Part shown: positions 1 to 7,945 of the stretch, piece by piece
How positions within the stretch are numbered: the first letter of the stretch is position 1
Layout of the letters: each line of letters opens with the position of its first letter
NCBI GenBank assembly: GCA_030431975.1
Contig: JAUIHP010000002.1
Location: 1 to 64,000 of the forward strand
Reading direction: 5' to 3'
Length of the DNA stretch: 64,000 bases
From: a bacterium
GTDB lineage: Bacteria > Eisenbacteria > RBG-16-71-46 > CAIMUX01
Position numbers and translations under genes: made by a program
Notes under the pieces: generated by a model
Seen by the model: only the letters and a program-made list of their open reading frames with translations
Databases searched by the model: none
Told to the model about the DNA's origin: nothing

Positions 1-2
1 TG

Positions 3-521
3 TCCAAAGCGGCCGCCGACTTCTTCGGGAAGATTTCTGCGTGCTACTGGGAAGAGATGCTTCGAGTGCCCGATCCGACCGAGAAGTGCACTTCTGTCAT
101 CCGTCTTCGCACCGACATCGACCTGCTGGACGCTCTCGATCGCACGATTTGCCGGGTCCAGGCCGCGCACGGAGAGGACAAGCCGGAGTGGTGGTGCCTG
201 GAACTCATGATTCTGTATGTCCGCAATGGATGGGTCCTCGGAGACCGGGACTTTCGCCGCCGAACGGCCGAGTTCAACATCCTGGCTCGCGACGGCTTCC
301 AGTGCACGTCTCCGCGGTGCAACGCGCGCACCAACCTAAACGTCCATCACATCGTCTTCCGCTCTCAAGGCGGCAGCGATGATCCGTCGAATCTCACGAC
401 ACTTTGCGCCGCGTGTCATCTGCAGGGGGTTCACAGTCGGGCCACGATCACGGTGGGTGGATTGGCTCCGCATGACCTGAGATGGAGCTACGGCGCCGAT
501 GCAAAGCTGGGGTTTGTCTAA
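3..521 (+). CDS. HNH endonuclease-family protein, C-terminal part (5' end outside window)
   Basis: The reading frame is already open at the left edge (codons begin at base 3), so this is the last ~172 residues of a longer protein; the ATG at 57 is probably internal. The C-terminal half carries a canonical HNH nuclease fold: a Cys pair (CTSPRC), the His-His of NVHHIVFRSQGG, then DDPSNLTTLCAACH with the second CxxC and the final His. These residues bind structural zinc and the catalytic metal. The preceding charged helical segment resembles the long N-terminal region of the multicopy bacterial 'HNH signature motif' proteins, whose physiological role is generally unknown. It converges with the small minus-strand gene that follows. 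The family call is sound; host-defence versus other function cannot be told from this fragment. Confidence 0.8.
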   Translation, partial: SKAAADFFGKISACYWEEMLRVPDPTEKCTSVIRLRTDIDLLDALDRTICRVQAAHGEDKPEWWCLELMILYVRNGWVLGDRDFRRRTAEFNILARDGFQCTSPRCNARTNLNVHHIVFRSQGGSDDPSNLTTLCAACHLQGVHSRATITVGGLAPHDLRWSYGADAKLGFV

Positions 522-539
522 GCCATGGCACCGATGCCA

Positions 540-737
540 CTAGCGGCGAATCTGTATCCCCCGCCGCCGCTCCTTCTCCCCCGCCCGCGCCCGATCCCAG
601 TCGGGACGAAACTTCCGCTTCCGGCTCATCCGATGGGACCGATTGTGCGTCCGGTGCTTCGCGGTGATGAACTGCATGTAGAAAGCGCCGACAACGACGG
701 CAAAGACGAGCGCGCCCGAGACCCAAGTCCAATTCAT
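540..737 (-). CDS. Small single-pass membrane protein, unknown function (65 aa)
   Basis: The protein starts MNWTWVSGALVFAVVVGAFY, giving one hydrophobic helix at residues ~3-25, followed by a very basic tail (many Arg/Lys, pI clearly high) that should face the cytoplasm by the positive-inside rule. I chose the ATG at 737 because AAAGGG lies about 7 bases upstream; a GTG two codons earlier is possible. No family is recognised. It stands alone between the rhomboid gene (same strand, upstream) and the HNH gene (convergent). A plausible hydrophobic helix, a ribosome site and lack of any competing gene support it, but for a 65-codon frame in GC-rich DNA chance cannot be excluded. Confidence 0.5.
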   Translation of the reverse strand: MNWTWVSGALVFAVVVGAFYMQFITAKHRTHNRSHRMSRKRKFRPDWDRARAGEKERRRGIQIRR

Positions 738-829
738 GAGCACGCCCTTTCTCTCATCGGCCGCGACCCACAGATCCTATCTCGGCCCCAAATCCAATCT
801 CGCCGAGATGTTCACCATCCGCGTCAGGG

Positions 830-910
830 CCTCGCGTTACGACCGCCCCCTCGGCACAGCCTCGCGTTACGACCGCCCCCTCGGCACAGCCTCGTCTTAC
901 GACTGACCCC
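830..910. repeat. 30-bp tandem repeat overlapping the rhomboid stop codon
   Basis: Two identical 30-bp units (830-859 and 860-889) are followed by a diverged partial third unit from 890 that contains the last codons and TAA stop of the rhomboid gene. On the minus strand every unit carries TCGTAA, so the stop-codon neighbourhood is effectively triplicated at the 3' end of that gene. Confidence 0.9.
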
Positions 911-1640
911 AACGGTCGTCGTCCTTCTTGTCCGGATCGCGGAACTCCAGCACCCGAAACTTCTGCTTCTGTCGGTGCCGTTTCGCCTTCTGAAAAAGTC
1001 CCAGCCCGGGAAGCCCGCGCAGGTAGATCCAACCAAAGAGCAGTCCGCCGAGATGGGCGAAGTGGGCCACCCCGGAGTTCGTCCGCGAAAAGGACATCAG
1101 CACTTCAATGGCGCCGAAGATCATGACGAAGTACTTGGCCGGAATCGGCAGCAGGAAGTAGAGCATGATCGGCCGGTTCGGAAACGAGAGACCGAAGGCC
1201 AGCAGCAATCCGAACACCGCTCCCGACGCCCCGATTGTGGGCACGTCCATCGCAATCGGAGACCGCGGCCACAGGATCGTCGTCACCAGAGATGTGACGC
1301 CGGCGCCGATGCCCGTGAAGAAGTAGTACTTGAGAAAACGTTGCGTTCCCCAGAGGAACTCCATCTGCGAACCAAACATCCAAAGCGCGAACATGTTGAC
1401 GAGAATGTGCCCGAGCCCGTGGGTGTCGTGCAGGAACATGTAGGTGGCGATTTGCCAGAACTGCCCGTGAAGGACATCACGCGGAACCAACCCGAACGTC
1501 GGCTCGAGTTGCCCTCGAAAGATGTACTGCAGCAGAAAGACGATGAGGTTCCACGCCAGGAGCATGCGTACGGCACTGGACAAACCGCCGCCCATCATGA
1601 AGCTTCCGCCGCCCCCGGATTCTTGCTGATACTGATGCAT
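897..1640 (-). CDS. Rhomboid-family intramembrane serine protease
   Basis: This is a six-helix rhomboid protease of 247 residues. The catalytic serine is Ser139 in GASGAVFG and the catalytic histidine is His196 in AHLGGLLFG; the auxiliary His78 and Asn82 of GHILVNMFALW match the oxyanion residues of E. coli GlpG. A Gly-rich N-terminus and a basic C-terminal tail (from ~215) are cytosolic. Such enzymes cut transmembrane helices of other membrane proteins; the substrate here is unknown. The ATG at 1640 has an AGGA site just upstream. It lies 42 bases downstream of the bactofilin gene, probably in the same transcript, and its 3' end is overlapped by a 30-bp tandem repeat. Confidence 0.93.
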   Translation of the reverse strand: MHQYQQESGGGGSFMMGGGLSSAVRMLLAWNLIVFLLQYIFRGQLEPTFGLVPRDVLHGQFWQIATYMFLHDTHGLGHILVNMFALWMFGSQMEFLWGTQRFLKYYFFTGIGAGVTSLVTTILWPRSPIAMDVPTIGASGAVFGLLLAFGLSFPNRPIMLYFLLPIPAKYFVMIFGAIEVLMSFSRTNSGVAHFAHLGGLLFGWIYLRGLPGLGLFQKAKRHRQKQKFRVLEFRDPDKKDDDRWGQS

Positions 1641-1682
1641 TCGGTCCTCTCTTCGTCCTTCCCTGGTCGAGCGGATGGGCGA

Positions 1683-2087
1683 CTACTGCAGATCGTCATC
1701 CACCCAAGAGTCACCCATGTAACTCGTCCCGCGCAAAATCGCTCCCTCTTCGATGCGCAAACAACGGGTGTAGACATCCCCGTGCAGATGCGAACCCGGA
1801 AGCAGATCGACGCTTTCCTTGGTCTTGAGGTCTCCCTTGACCTTGCCTTCCACGCGCGCCACCTGCGCGTCGACGTTCCCTTCGATGGTCGCGTCACGAC
1901 CGACGACGAGGTCTCCGCTGACGCGAAGGTCTCCGACCAGCGTGCCCAAAAAGATGAGAGAGCCTTCGATCTCCATATCGGCGTGGATGCGGGTCCCGGC
2001 CTGGACGATGTTGCCCTTCGGGCTCCCTTTCGGGCCGCCCTTGGACACAACGACAGACTCGGAACTTTGCTTCGAACGACCGAACAT
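1683..2087 (-). CDS. Bactofilin (polymer-forming cytoskeletal protein)
   Basis: A 134-residue bactofilin. The centre (residues ~25-120) is the right-handed beta-helix made of short hydrophobic repeats with glycine turns, for example EGSLIFLGTLVGDLRVSGD and ATIEGNVDAQVARVEGKVKG. Bactofilins self-assemble without nucleotides into membrane-associated filaments that scaffold cell-wall enzymes and other envelope machines. I chose the ATG at 2087 because an AGGAGG site sits nine bases upstream; a longer frame reaching 2165 would translate into the GC-rich tandem array and is unlikely. It is followed by the rhomboid protease gene and preceded by the SpoIIE phosphatase gene. Confidence 0.92.
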   Translation of the reverse strand: MFGRSKQSSESVVVSKGGPKGSPKGNIVQAGTRIHADMEIEGSLIFLGTLVGDLRVSGDLVVGRDATIEGNVDAQVARVEGKVKGDLKTKESVDLLPGSHLHGDVYTRCLRIEEGAILRGTSYMGDSWVDDDLQ

Positions 2088-2127
2088 GAGTTCGGTGCCT
2101 CCTCTTTCGGTCACCGGATCCGACGTT

Positions 2128-2192
2128 CCGGTCGGACCTTCCGGTCGGACAATCCGGTCGGACAAGCCGGTCGGACGTTCCGGTCCCTACCA
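2128..2192. repeat. 13-bp tandem array, five units
   Basis: The unit is CCGGTCGGA plus four variable bases, starting at 2128, 2141, 2154, 2167 and 2180; a degenerate copy lies at about 2114. It is intergenic, between the SpoIIE gene (whose stop is at 2351) and the bactofilin start, and so lies in the 3' flank of the former. The period is not a multiple of three. Confidence 0.9.
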
Positions 2193-2247
2193 CCCGGTCA
2201 GCGGTCGATGATCACGCATCCCTCGCCCATCCGATCGAACCGGAAAC

Positions 2248-2333
2248 GCTTCTCAACCTTTCGATCGTACCGGGCCGCGGGGCGCACGGCGCTTCTCAAC
2301 CTTTCGATCGTAACGGGCCGCCGGGCGCACGGC
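2248..2333. repeat. 43-bp tandem duplication 3' of the SpoIIE phosphatase gene
   Basis: Two near-identical 43-bp units (2248-2290, 2291-2333) each beginning GCTTCTCAACCTTTCGATCG and ending in GGGCGCACGGC. They lie 18 bases beyond the stop codon of the minus-strand phosphatase gene. With the 13-bp array they fill most of this 263-base gap; nothing else is recognisable there. Confidence 0.9.
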
Positions 2334-2350
2334 CACCGCTTTGCCCCCGG

Positions 2351-4105
2351 CTAGCGGCGAGCCAGCGCGACGAGAGTGATGTCGTCCCCGACCGGCCGCC
2401 CCTCCAAGAAATCGTCGACCGCTCGAAGCACTCCCTCAACGATTTCCCGAGCCGGACGTGCCCGATTGGCCCGAAGCCGCTCCTCGAGCCTGGCTTCACC
2501 ATAAGGCTCTGACTCCGGATCCCCGGCCTCGGTCACCCCGTCGGTGTAAAGCAACAGGGCGTCTCCGACGGAAAGGTCGACAGAACCAAGGTCATAGTTT
2601 GCGTCCGGAAGCATACCGAGGAGCAGACCTCCCTGCTCCAAACGTTCCATGGATCCGTCCGCCCGAATCAGAAGCGGAGGATCGTGCCCAGCGTTCACGT
2701 AGCTGAAGCGCCCTTCGTCCCAGTCCAGCACACCGTAGAATGCCGTCGCGAACTGACCGGGATCGACCGACTCCGCAACCAGCGAGTTGACGCGGGAAAC
2801 GATCTCCGCGATCGAAAACTCCGCCCGGGCCTCGGACCGGAAGGCCGCACGAAGGGTCGCCAGAATCAGAGCCGCAGAGACTCCCTTCCCGGCCACGTCG
2901 GCGATGAGCAGCCCTGTTTGTCCGGGGCCCAAATCAATGAAGTCGTAGGCGTCTCCACTCACCTCCAGCGAAGGACGGTTCCATCCCCAAACGTCGTAGC
3001 CGGGAATGGACGGAGCGGAATCGGGAAGGAACTTCAGTTGGATGTTCCGGGCCAGATTGAGTTCGGACTGAAGCCGCTTCTTTACTTCCCGCTCCTGGAC
3101 GAGACGGGCACGCGCGATGGAGATTCCCGCCTGGTTGGCGAAGGCCCGAACCACGCGAAGGTCCGACGCGGTGAAATGTCCGACGGCGTCCGCTTCGAGG
3201 TTGAGAACTCCCAGGATCTCTCCCTCACTGACGATCGGAACCACCATCTCGCTTCTCGTTTCGGGACGAGCTGCGATGTAGCGGGAGTCTCGTTGAACAT
3301 CCCGAATGACCAGCGCTTCCCCGTGGTCCGCCGCCCAACCGACCGCGCCCTGCCCCACCTTGAGCTGGATCTGGTCCTCCGTCGCTCCCGCATAGCCGAA
3401 GTGCCGGAACCACTCCAGATTCCCGCTCTCCTGGCGAACGAGATAGAGTGCGGCCGCATCGTAAGGCACGACCTTGTGCAGCTGCGCAAAGAGAGTCTCG
3501 ATGACACCTTCGAGATCGACCTGTCCACTGAGCGCCAAACCGACCCGGTAGAGCGCCTCGTTCTGCGCCCGCTCTCGCCGCGCCAGTTGGAAGGTCAGCG
3601 CGTTGTCCAGGGCGACGCTGATCGGCTCGGACAGATCCTGAAGCCGCGCCAAATCCTCGGCGAGAAACGTCCCGTCGATTCGGTTCAGAGCGATGAGCGC
3701 CCCGTAGACGATCCCGGCGCGATGAAGCGGCACTCCCATGAGGCTCCGCGCCGTGAAACCGATTTCGCGATCGAGTCCTTCGCGGTAGCGCGAGTCCCGC
3801 CCCACATCTTCGATGAGGACGGAATCGTCATTGGTCACCACCCAGCCGTAGATACCGACCCCCGGCGCAAGGCTGGGGCGTTGGCGTGGCTCGGGGATCT
3901 CGTTGTAGAGCAGGAGAAAGTCGAGCTGGCTGTTGCCCTCGTTCCACACGACGACGGAGACGGCCTCGGCCCGCGCGGTTTCGAGCACGAGGTTCCGGAC
4001 CGCGGCCAGCAGTGGACGCAGACGCAGCGTCTTGTGGAGCTGCTGATAGGCGCTGAGGAGAGCGTGGTCGGAGACGCCCCCTGCGACGAACGGATGCCGG
4101 TTCAC
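2351..4105 (-). CDS. GAF-GAF-SpoIIE (PP2C-type) serine phosphatase
   Basis: A 584-residue soluble signalling protein. Two GAF sensor domains occupy roughly residues 15-175 and 190-340; a short helical linker (~340-365) leads to a SpoIIE/PP2C-like phosphatase domain. The metal-binding aspartates are in SGDAYDF, DVAGKG, YTDGVTEA and the C-terminal GDDITLVA. Such proteins usually dephosphorylate an anti-sigma-factor antagonist in a partner-switching pathway controlling an alternative sigma factor; no such partner is in the window, so the target is unknown. The GTG start overlaps the TGA of the amidohydrolase gene by four bases, indicating translational coupling. Confidence 0.93.
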   Translation of the reverse strand: MNRHPFVAGGVSDHALLSAYQQLHKTLRLRPLLAAVRNLVLETARAEAVSVVVWNEGNSQLDFLLLYNEIPEPRQRPSLAPGVGIYGWVVTNDDSVLIEDVGRDSRYREGLDREIGFTARSLMGVPLHRAGIVYGALIALNRIDGTFLAEDLARLQDLSEPISVALDNALTFQLARRERAQNEALYRVGLALSGQVDLEGVIETLFAQLHKVVPYDAAALYLVRQESGNLEWFRHFGYAGATEDQIQLKVGQGAVGWAADHGEALVIRDVQRDSRYIAARPETRSEMVVPIVSEGEILGVLNLEADAVGHFTASDLRVVRAFANQAGISIARARLVQEREVKKRLQSELNLARNIQLKFLPDSAPSIPGYDVWGWNRPSLEVSGDAYDFIDLGPGQTGLLIADVAGKGVSAALILATLRAAFRSEARAEFSIAEIVSRVNSLVAESVDPGQFATAFYGVLDWDEGRFSYVNAGHDPPLLIRADGSMERLEQGGLLLGMLPDANYDLGSVDLSVGDALLLYTDGVTEAGDPESEPYGEARLEERLRANRARPAREIVEGVLRAVDDFLEGRPVGDDITLVALARR

Positions 4106-6021
4106 GAGCCTCCTTCCGCCTCATGGCCCGGTTCGGCTCGAAGCGCCGGGTCCCAGTAAACACACTTGCCGCCAATCCAGGTGGCCCGCACTTGTAGAGA
4201 TGCCCAATCCTCGATCCGGTTCCACTCCCGCGGAACGCCGGAGACAAGAATCCAATCCGCGAACTCGCCCTCTTCGATCGACGAACGTCCGAAAGGCGAC
4301 GGAACCGCCATCGCTCCCGCCCGAGTGTAGGCGGCATGGGCCTCGGCCGCGGTCAAACGCTGCTCAGGGTCGGGGTGCCGCAGGGCTCCCCCCATTCCAT
4401 AGATCGGATCCATCGGCATCGTGTCGGAGCCAAAGATGAGACGCCCCGTCCGGAAGACAGAACGGTAGGGATTCAGGGAGTCCGCCCATTCCCGTCCCAG
4501 AACCTGCTCGTAGAGTCCGCCTTCTCCCTGCCAGTTCGCCGTGAAGTTGGGCTGCATGGAGATCCCGATACCCAGCGCTTGCGCTCGCGCCAACAGATCG
4601 GCCGGCAGCATCTCGCCGTGCTCCAAACGAAAGTCGAGTGAGAGGCCTTCCGCGGCCAGGGTTTCGAGAACACCTATCGCCTGCTCCGCCGCACGGTCGC
4701 CGATGGCGTGCGCGGCCACCGGCCAGCCCAGGGAGAAGTGCCGTCGCCACGCATCCAAGAGCTCTTCGGTGTTCCAGAGCAACCATCCGCGGGTTTCGCT
4801 CCGAGCTTCGCTCCGGGCTCCGTCCAGCGAGCCACTCGACGTCCAGCCCGCTATGTGTCGTCCACTGTCAGGCTCGGCATCAGGCTCGGCGCCAGGCTCG
4901 GCATCAGGCTCGGCGCCAGGCTCGGCGCCAGGCTCGGCATCAGGCTCGGCGCCCGGATACGGGGTCCGCACAGCAGCCGTCCGCGCTCCGATCGACCCGT
5001 CCAGGAAGTACTTCATCCCGGCGACACGAAGATGTTCGGATCCGGCTCCCGGAGTCAGCCCTGCGCCCTGAACGGCGTCGTCACACTGCGAATGGAAGTA
5101 GTGATGAATCCGCAGGTCGAGAAGTCCGGCCCGGTCGGCCTCGCCGAAAGCGCGGAAGCAGATCGCATCCCCCATCTCGTGGGCGGAGGTGATTCCAAGC
5201 CGGAACGCCTCCTCCTGCGCCACACGGACCGCCTCGGCACGTTGTGGAGGCGACGGCGCCCACAGTCGACCGATTTCCAGGGAGACGCCCTCCCGAGCCA
5301 CGCCGGCCGCGGGGTCCAGACCTTCCCAGTCGCGGCCCAGTACCTCGATCGCCTCCCGGTTGAAGGCAGAGATGTGCCCGCAGACGCGCCGCGCCGCAAT
5401 CGGTCGCCCGGCCGCCAACCGATCGAGGTCCGCTCCGGTCAGCCCGTCTTCGCCCCAGTTCGATTCGTCCCACCCCTCGGCGATGACCGGATCCGTCCCC
5501 GGATAGGCCTGAAGCCATTTGGATAGCTTCTCCAGTGCCTCATCCCTGGACACCGCGCCATGGAGATTGGGACGGCCGGCCGCCAGGCCGAACCCAATCA
5601 GGTGGGTATGGGCATCGACGAACCCCGGCATCAGGACGAGCTCCGCATCGATCGCGGAAGTTGTTCGTTCTTCAGCGGATACCGACCCGACCTGAAGTTT
5701 CACTTCAAATCGAATGGCACCGCCCCCGCTACCCGTCGCGCTGCCGGAAGGGCCCAGGTCAGGGGCAGAAGTCAGGACGCACCGGGCCGAATCCTGCCCA
5801 GTCGGGCCGGCGGATTGCTCTTGAACGTCACGGACTTGGGGGCCGGCGGATTGCTCTTGAGCGTGGCGGGCTTGGAGGCCGTCAAGCTGCTCTTGAACGC
5901 AACGGATACGCGACCCGGCAAGCTCGATCAGACCGTGTCGGATCTCACCCGAGGGAGTCAGGAAGCGTCCCCGAAAGCCGGTCAGCTGCGTGGGGAAGTG
6001 ACCGGAGGACGCGCCGGACAC
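4102..6021 (-). CDS. Amidohydrolase family 3 (YtcJ-like) with low-complexity insertions
   Basis: A metal-dependent amidohydrolase of the YtcJ/NfdA type. The metal-binding HxH is His138/His140 in MPGFVDAHTHL; the late conserved histidines occur in HAIGDRA and RLEHGEM, and GSDTMP carries the final aspartate. The substrate is unknown. Two repeat-coded insertions are unusual: residues ~42-125 separate the first beta-sandwich from the HxH (including three copies of a 12-residue QEQ-type unit), and a Pro-Glu-Ala-rich run (GAEPDAEP type, 12-bp DNA period) lies near residue 350-380. Relatives usually run to about 550 residues, so the excess length is mostly these loops. The start is a GTG with no clear ribosome site, so it is uncertain; the gene lies nine bases after the zinc-ribbon gene. 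Confidence 0.85.
   Translation of the reverse strand: MSGASSGHFPTQLTGFRGRFLTPSGEIRHGLIELAGSRIRCVQEQLDGLQARHAQEQSAGPQVRDVQEQSAGPTGQDSARCVLTSAPDLGPSGSATGSGGGAIRFEVKLQVGSVSAEERTTSAIDAELVLMPGFVDAHTHLIGFGLAAGRPNLHGAVSRDEALEKLSKWLQAYPGTDPVIAEGWDESNWGEDGLTGADLDRLAAGRPIAARRVCGHISAFNREAIEVLGRDWEGLDPAAGVAREGVSLEIGRLWAPSPPQRAEAVRVAQEEAFRLGITSAHEMGDAICFRAFGEADRAGLLDLRIHHYFHSQCDDAVQGAGLTPGAGSEHLRVAGMKYFLDGSIGARTAAVRTPYPGAEPDAEPGAEPGAEPDAEPGAEPDAEPDSGRHIAGWTSSGSLDGARSEARSETRGWLLWNTEELLDAWRRHFSLGWPVAAHAIGDRAAEQAIGVLETLAAEGLSLDFRLEHGEMLPADLLARAQALGIGISMQPNFTANWQGEGGLYEQVLGREWADSLNPYRSVFRTGRLIFGSDTMPMDPIYGMGGALRHPDPEQRLTAAEAHAAYTRAGAMAVPSPFGRSSIEEGEFADWILVSGVPREWNRIEDWASLQVRATWIGGKCVYWDPALRAEPGHEAEGGS
4869..4952. 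repeat. 12-bp tandem repeat, seven units, inside the amidohydrolase gene
   Basis: Seven consecutive units of CAGGCTCGGC followed by AT or GC, in frame, encode the alternating Glu-Pro-Gly-Ala / Glu-Pro-Asp-Ala loop of the minus-strand protein. The exact nucleotide repetition shows recent expansion rather than convergent composition. Confidence 0.93.
5806..5905. repeat. 36-bp tandem repeat, nearly three units, inside the amidohydrolase gene
   Basis: Units start at 5806, 5842 and 5878 (GCCGGCGGATTGCTCTTGA in the first two, diverged in the third). They encode three 12-residue blocks starting at Gln-Glu-Gln in the N-terminal insertion of the amidohydrolase. The period keeps the frame. Confidence 0.85.
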
Positions 6022-6030
6022 GAGCTTCGG

Positions 6031-6396
6031 CTACTCGAGCCAGTAGAGAATCCGGCCGCAGTTCTCGCAGGTCAGAAGCTGCTCCGGATCGGTCGTCAAA
6101 GAAACCGCCGAGGTCGGAAGCGCGATGTAGCAGCCGAGGCAGGTCCGGTCTTCGACCGGAACGATCGCGTGCTCGAGGCGCTTCGCGATCTTCTGGTAGA
6201 GACGCAGGTCCCGTTTCTCGATGCGCTCGGCCAGTCGCTCCCTCGCCGAATGGAGCTTGTCCATATGCGGATGCGGGAAGCCCATCTCCTCTTCACTCGA
6301 GGTCAGGTCCGGGTCTTCGGATTCCCGAATGAGAATGTCGAGATCCTGCAGCCGAAACAGATTCATCAACCGAATACTTAGTGCGCTGTCAGACAC
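6031..6396 (-). CDS. C4-type zinc-ribbon protein (short DUF164-like)
   Basis: A 121-residue protein with a helical N-terminal part (residues ~10-75) and a C-terminal zinc ribbon formed by CLGCY and, 20-odd residues later, CENCGRILYWLE. The ribbon and its terminal GRILYW resemble the DUF164/CdsZ family, in which a long coiled-coil hairpin precedes the same ribbon; here the coiled coil is abbreviated. Function in that family is poorly known. I chose the GTG at 6396 because GAGGAG lies seven bases upstream within the end of ptsN, giving an 8-base overlap and coupling. An ATG at 6366 is the alternative. Confidence 0.8.
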   Translation of the reverse strand: MSDSALSIRLMNLFRLQDLDILIRESEDPDLTSSEEEMGFPHPHMDKLHSARERLAERIEKRDLRLYQKIAKRLEHAIVPVEDRTCLGCYIALPTSAVSLTTDPEQLLTCENCGRILYWLE

Positions 6397-6886
6397 CGAA
6401 TCGCTCCTCGAGGAGTTCACTCAGATCTTCGAAGGACTCACAACCCTGCAGCTGATCGCGGGCGCTCTTCTCCTTGACCAGCTCGGCGATCTTGCCGAGA
6501 AGCGGGAGATACTCGTTCTGCTTATCCTGCGGAGGAGCCACGATCAGAAAGAAGAGGTGGACCGGCTTCTTGTCGACGGCCTCGAACTCGACACCCTTTG
6601 TCGAACGGGCGAAGAGGACCCGAAGGTCTCCGATGGCCAGACTGCGGCCGTGTGGAATCGCGACGCCCTTGCCGATTCCCGTGGAACCCAACGACTCCCT
6701 GCGCTTGAGCATGTCGAGAATGAGGCCGGAGTCCTTGACCTGCGAACTGGCGACGAGTCGTTCCGTCAACTCGGCAAGAACATCGTCCTTGGTCGTGGAT
6801 TCAAGGTCGGGGCAGAAAAGATCTGCATCGAAGTATTGAAGAATTTTGATCACCTCACCGCTGAAGTGCTGATGGCTCCATCCCAC
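6389..6886 (-). CDS. ptsN: PTS EIIA-type regulatory protein (PtsN-like)
   Basis: A single EIIA(Ntr)/fructose-type domain. The phosphorylatable histidine is His79 in the diagnostic GVAIPHGRS motif; GSTGIGKG precedes it and HLFFLIVAPP follows, as in PtsN. Without an associated sugar permease it presumably acts as a phosphorylation-dependent regulator that receives phosphate from an HPr-like carrier; no HPr or EI gene is present here. The N-terminal ten residues before IKILQYFDADL are poorly conserved, so an in-frame GTG at 6853 could be the real start. It follows batE by 96 bases, where a weak promoter may lie. Confidence 0.88.
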   Translation of the reverse strand: MGWSHQHFSGEVIKILQYFDADLFCPDLESTTKDDVLAELTERLVASSQVKDSGLILDMLKRRESLGSTGIGKGVAIPHGRSLAIGDLRVLFARSTKGVEFEAVDKKPVHLFFLIVAPPQDKQNEYLPLLGKIAELVKEKSARDQLQGCESFEDLSELLEERFGV

Positions 6887-6921
6887 CGAGAGCCCAGTCC
6901 TCTTGAGCCCTAACGTCGAAG

Positions 6922-6949
6922 AGTATCGCCTCTTCCGGAAAAGCTACAA
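6922..6949 (-). promoter_or_regulatory. Possible weak sigma-70 promoter for ptsN
   Basis: On the minus strand TTGTAG (6944-6949) and GATACT (6922-6927) are separated by 16 bases. Each hexamer matches four of six consensus positions, and the position just upstream of ptsN is sensible, but such matches occur by chance. Confidence 0.3.
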
Positions 6950-6982
6950 CCAGCAAAAAGCTCGCGGTCAGGTGCAGACAAT

Positions 6983-7945
6983 CTAATCCTTGGCTTCCGG
7001 GAGAGGGACCCAGGCGCCGATGGCCGCCACCCCTTCCCGCTCCGTCCATCCCTGCAGATCTTCGGAATAGAGGACTTCGACGAACTCCGGACTCTCCCTG
7101 CCGGCGCGGAAGGCGGTCCCCATCGGCAGGCGGAACTCGACGGTTGCCGTCGCGTCCGGGTTGCTGCGAACCGCCACCGCCTCAGCGACCACGACCGTAT
7201 CCGGCCGGGCCCGTCCCGAGACGATGAGGACGCCGATCCAAATGACCGCAACGCCCCAGAACGCAGCCAGGATTCCACCGGCCCATCCGTAGCCCAGTCC
7301 AAGGCGACGTCGTAGGAGAGCGCCGGCCAACCAGAAGAGGGTGATCCACCACAGGACCGAAACCGCAACGAGGGAACGGTCCAGCGGGAACCATTCCCGA
7401 GTCCGGGAGAGCCATTCCAGGAAGGTGTTCCCGGCTGCTGGACTCTCCGTGGTGATGTCCTCGCGCGCCAGCTCCAGATTGGATCGCAGATCCGGGTCGG
7501 AGGGCGAAAGCCGGAGGCCGCTTTCGAAGGCATGAATGGCGCGGCCCTTCTCCCCGCTACGGAAGAACGCATTGCCAAGGTTGAGCCAAACCTCCGGCGA
7601 CTGGTACCCCGAAGCAACAACCTGTGCGTAGGCCGCCGTCGCAGCACGGTAGTCTCCCGCGTCGTACTGTCGGTTGCCCTCGGCGAAAGCGTCCTCGGCG
7701 GCCGATTCGGACAGCAAAGCGGAACCCAGCGTGACTCCAGAGCTGGCGGAGGACTCCGAACCGGATGCCGAACCGGATGCCGACTCGGACTCCGAACCGA
7801 GTGCCGATTCGGACGCAGGACCGCCTACAGGATCGGATGCCAACGACGGCGAGCCGGCAACGAGGATGAGGATGAGTCCAAGTCCAACGACGCCCCAGCT
7901 GGTTCGCGGTATCGCCTTCAGGATGCGAACGGTGGCGCCCTTCAT
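6983..7945 (-). CDS. batE: BatE-like protein: TPR, two membrane helices, SH3-like tail
   Basis: A 320-residue membrane protein at the end of the Bat operon. It has an N-terminal signal/anchor helix (residues ~14-34), a Ser/Glu/Ala low-complexity segment (SESASGSASGS), TPR repeats (about 75-150, e.g. PEVWLNLGNAFFRSGEKGRA), two transmembrane helices (about 185-245) and a C-terminal SH3-like domain (RSNPDATATVEF... GWTEREGVAAI). TPR plus SH3 is the BatE layout. Bat proteins form an inner-membrane complex named for Bacteroides aerotolerance whose biochemical role is unsettled. The ATG at 7945 overlaps the batD TGA by four bases, so it is translationally coupled. Confidence 0.85.
   Translation of the reverse strand: MKGATVRILKAIPRTSWGVVGLGLILILVAGSPSLASDPVGGPASESALGSESESASGSASGSESSASSGVTLGSALLSESAAEDAFAEGNRQYDAGDYRAATAAYAQVVASGYQSPEVWLNLGNAFFRSGEKGRAIHAFESGLRLSPSDPDLRSNLELAREDITTESPAAGNTFLEWLSRTREWFPLDRSLVAVSVLWWITLFWLAGALLRRRLGLGYGWAGGILAAFWGVAVIWIGVLIVSGRARPDTVVVAEAVAVRSNPDATATVEFRLPMGTAFRAGRESPEFVEVLYSEDLQGWTEREGVAAIGAWVPLPEAKD

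Noticed and set aside
525-2354. Very long plus-strand open frame opposite the rhomboid/bactofilin genes
   Set aside because: Its product is Arg/Pro/His-rich with no domain, and both opposite-strand genes are clearly real. High GC keeps frames open by chance.
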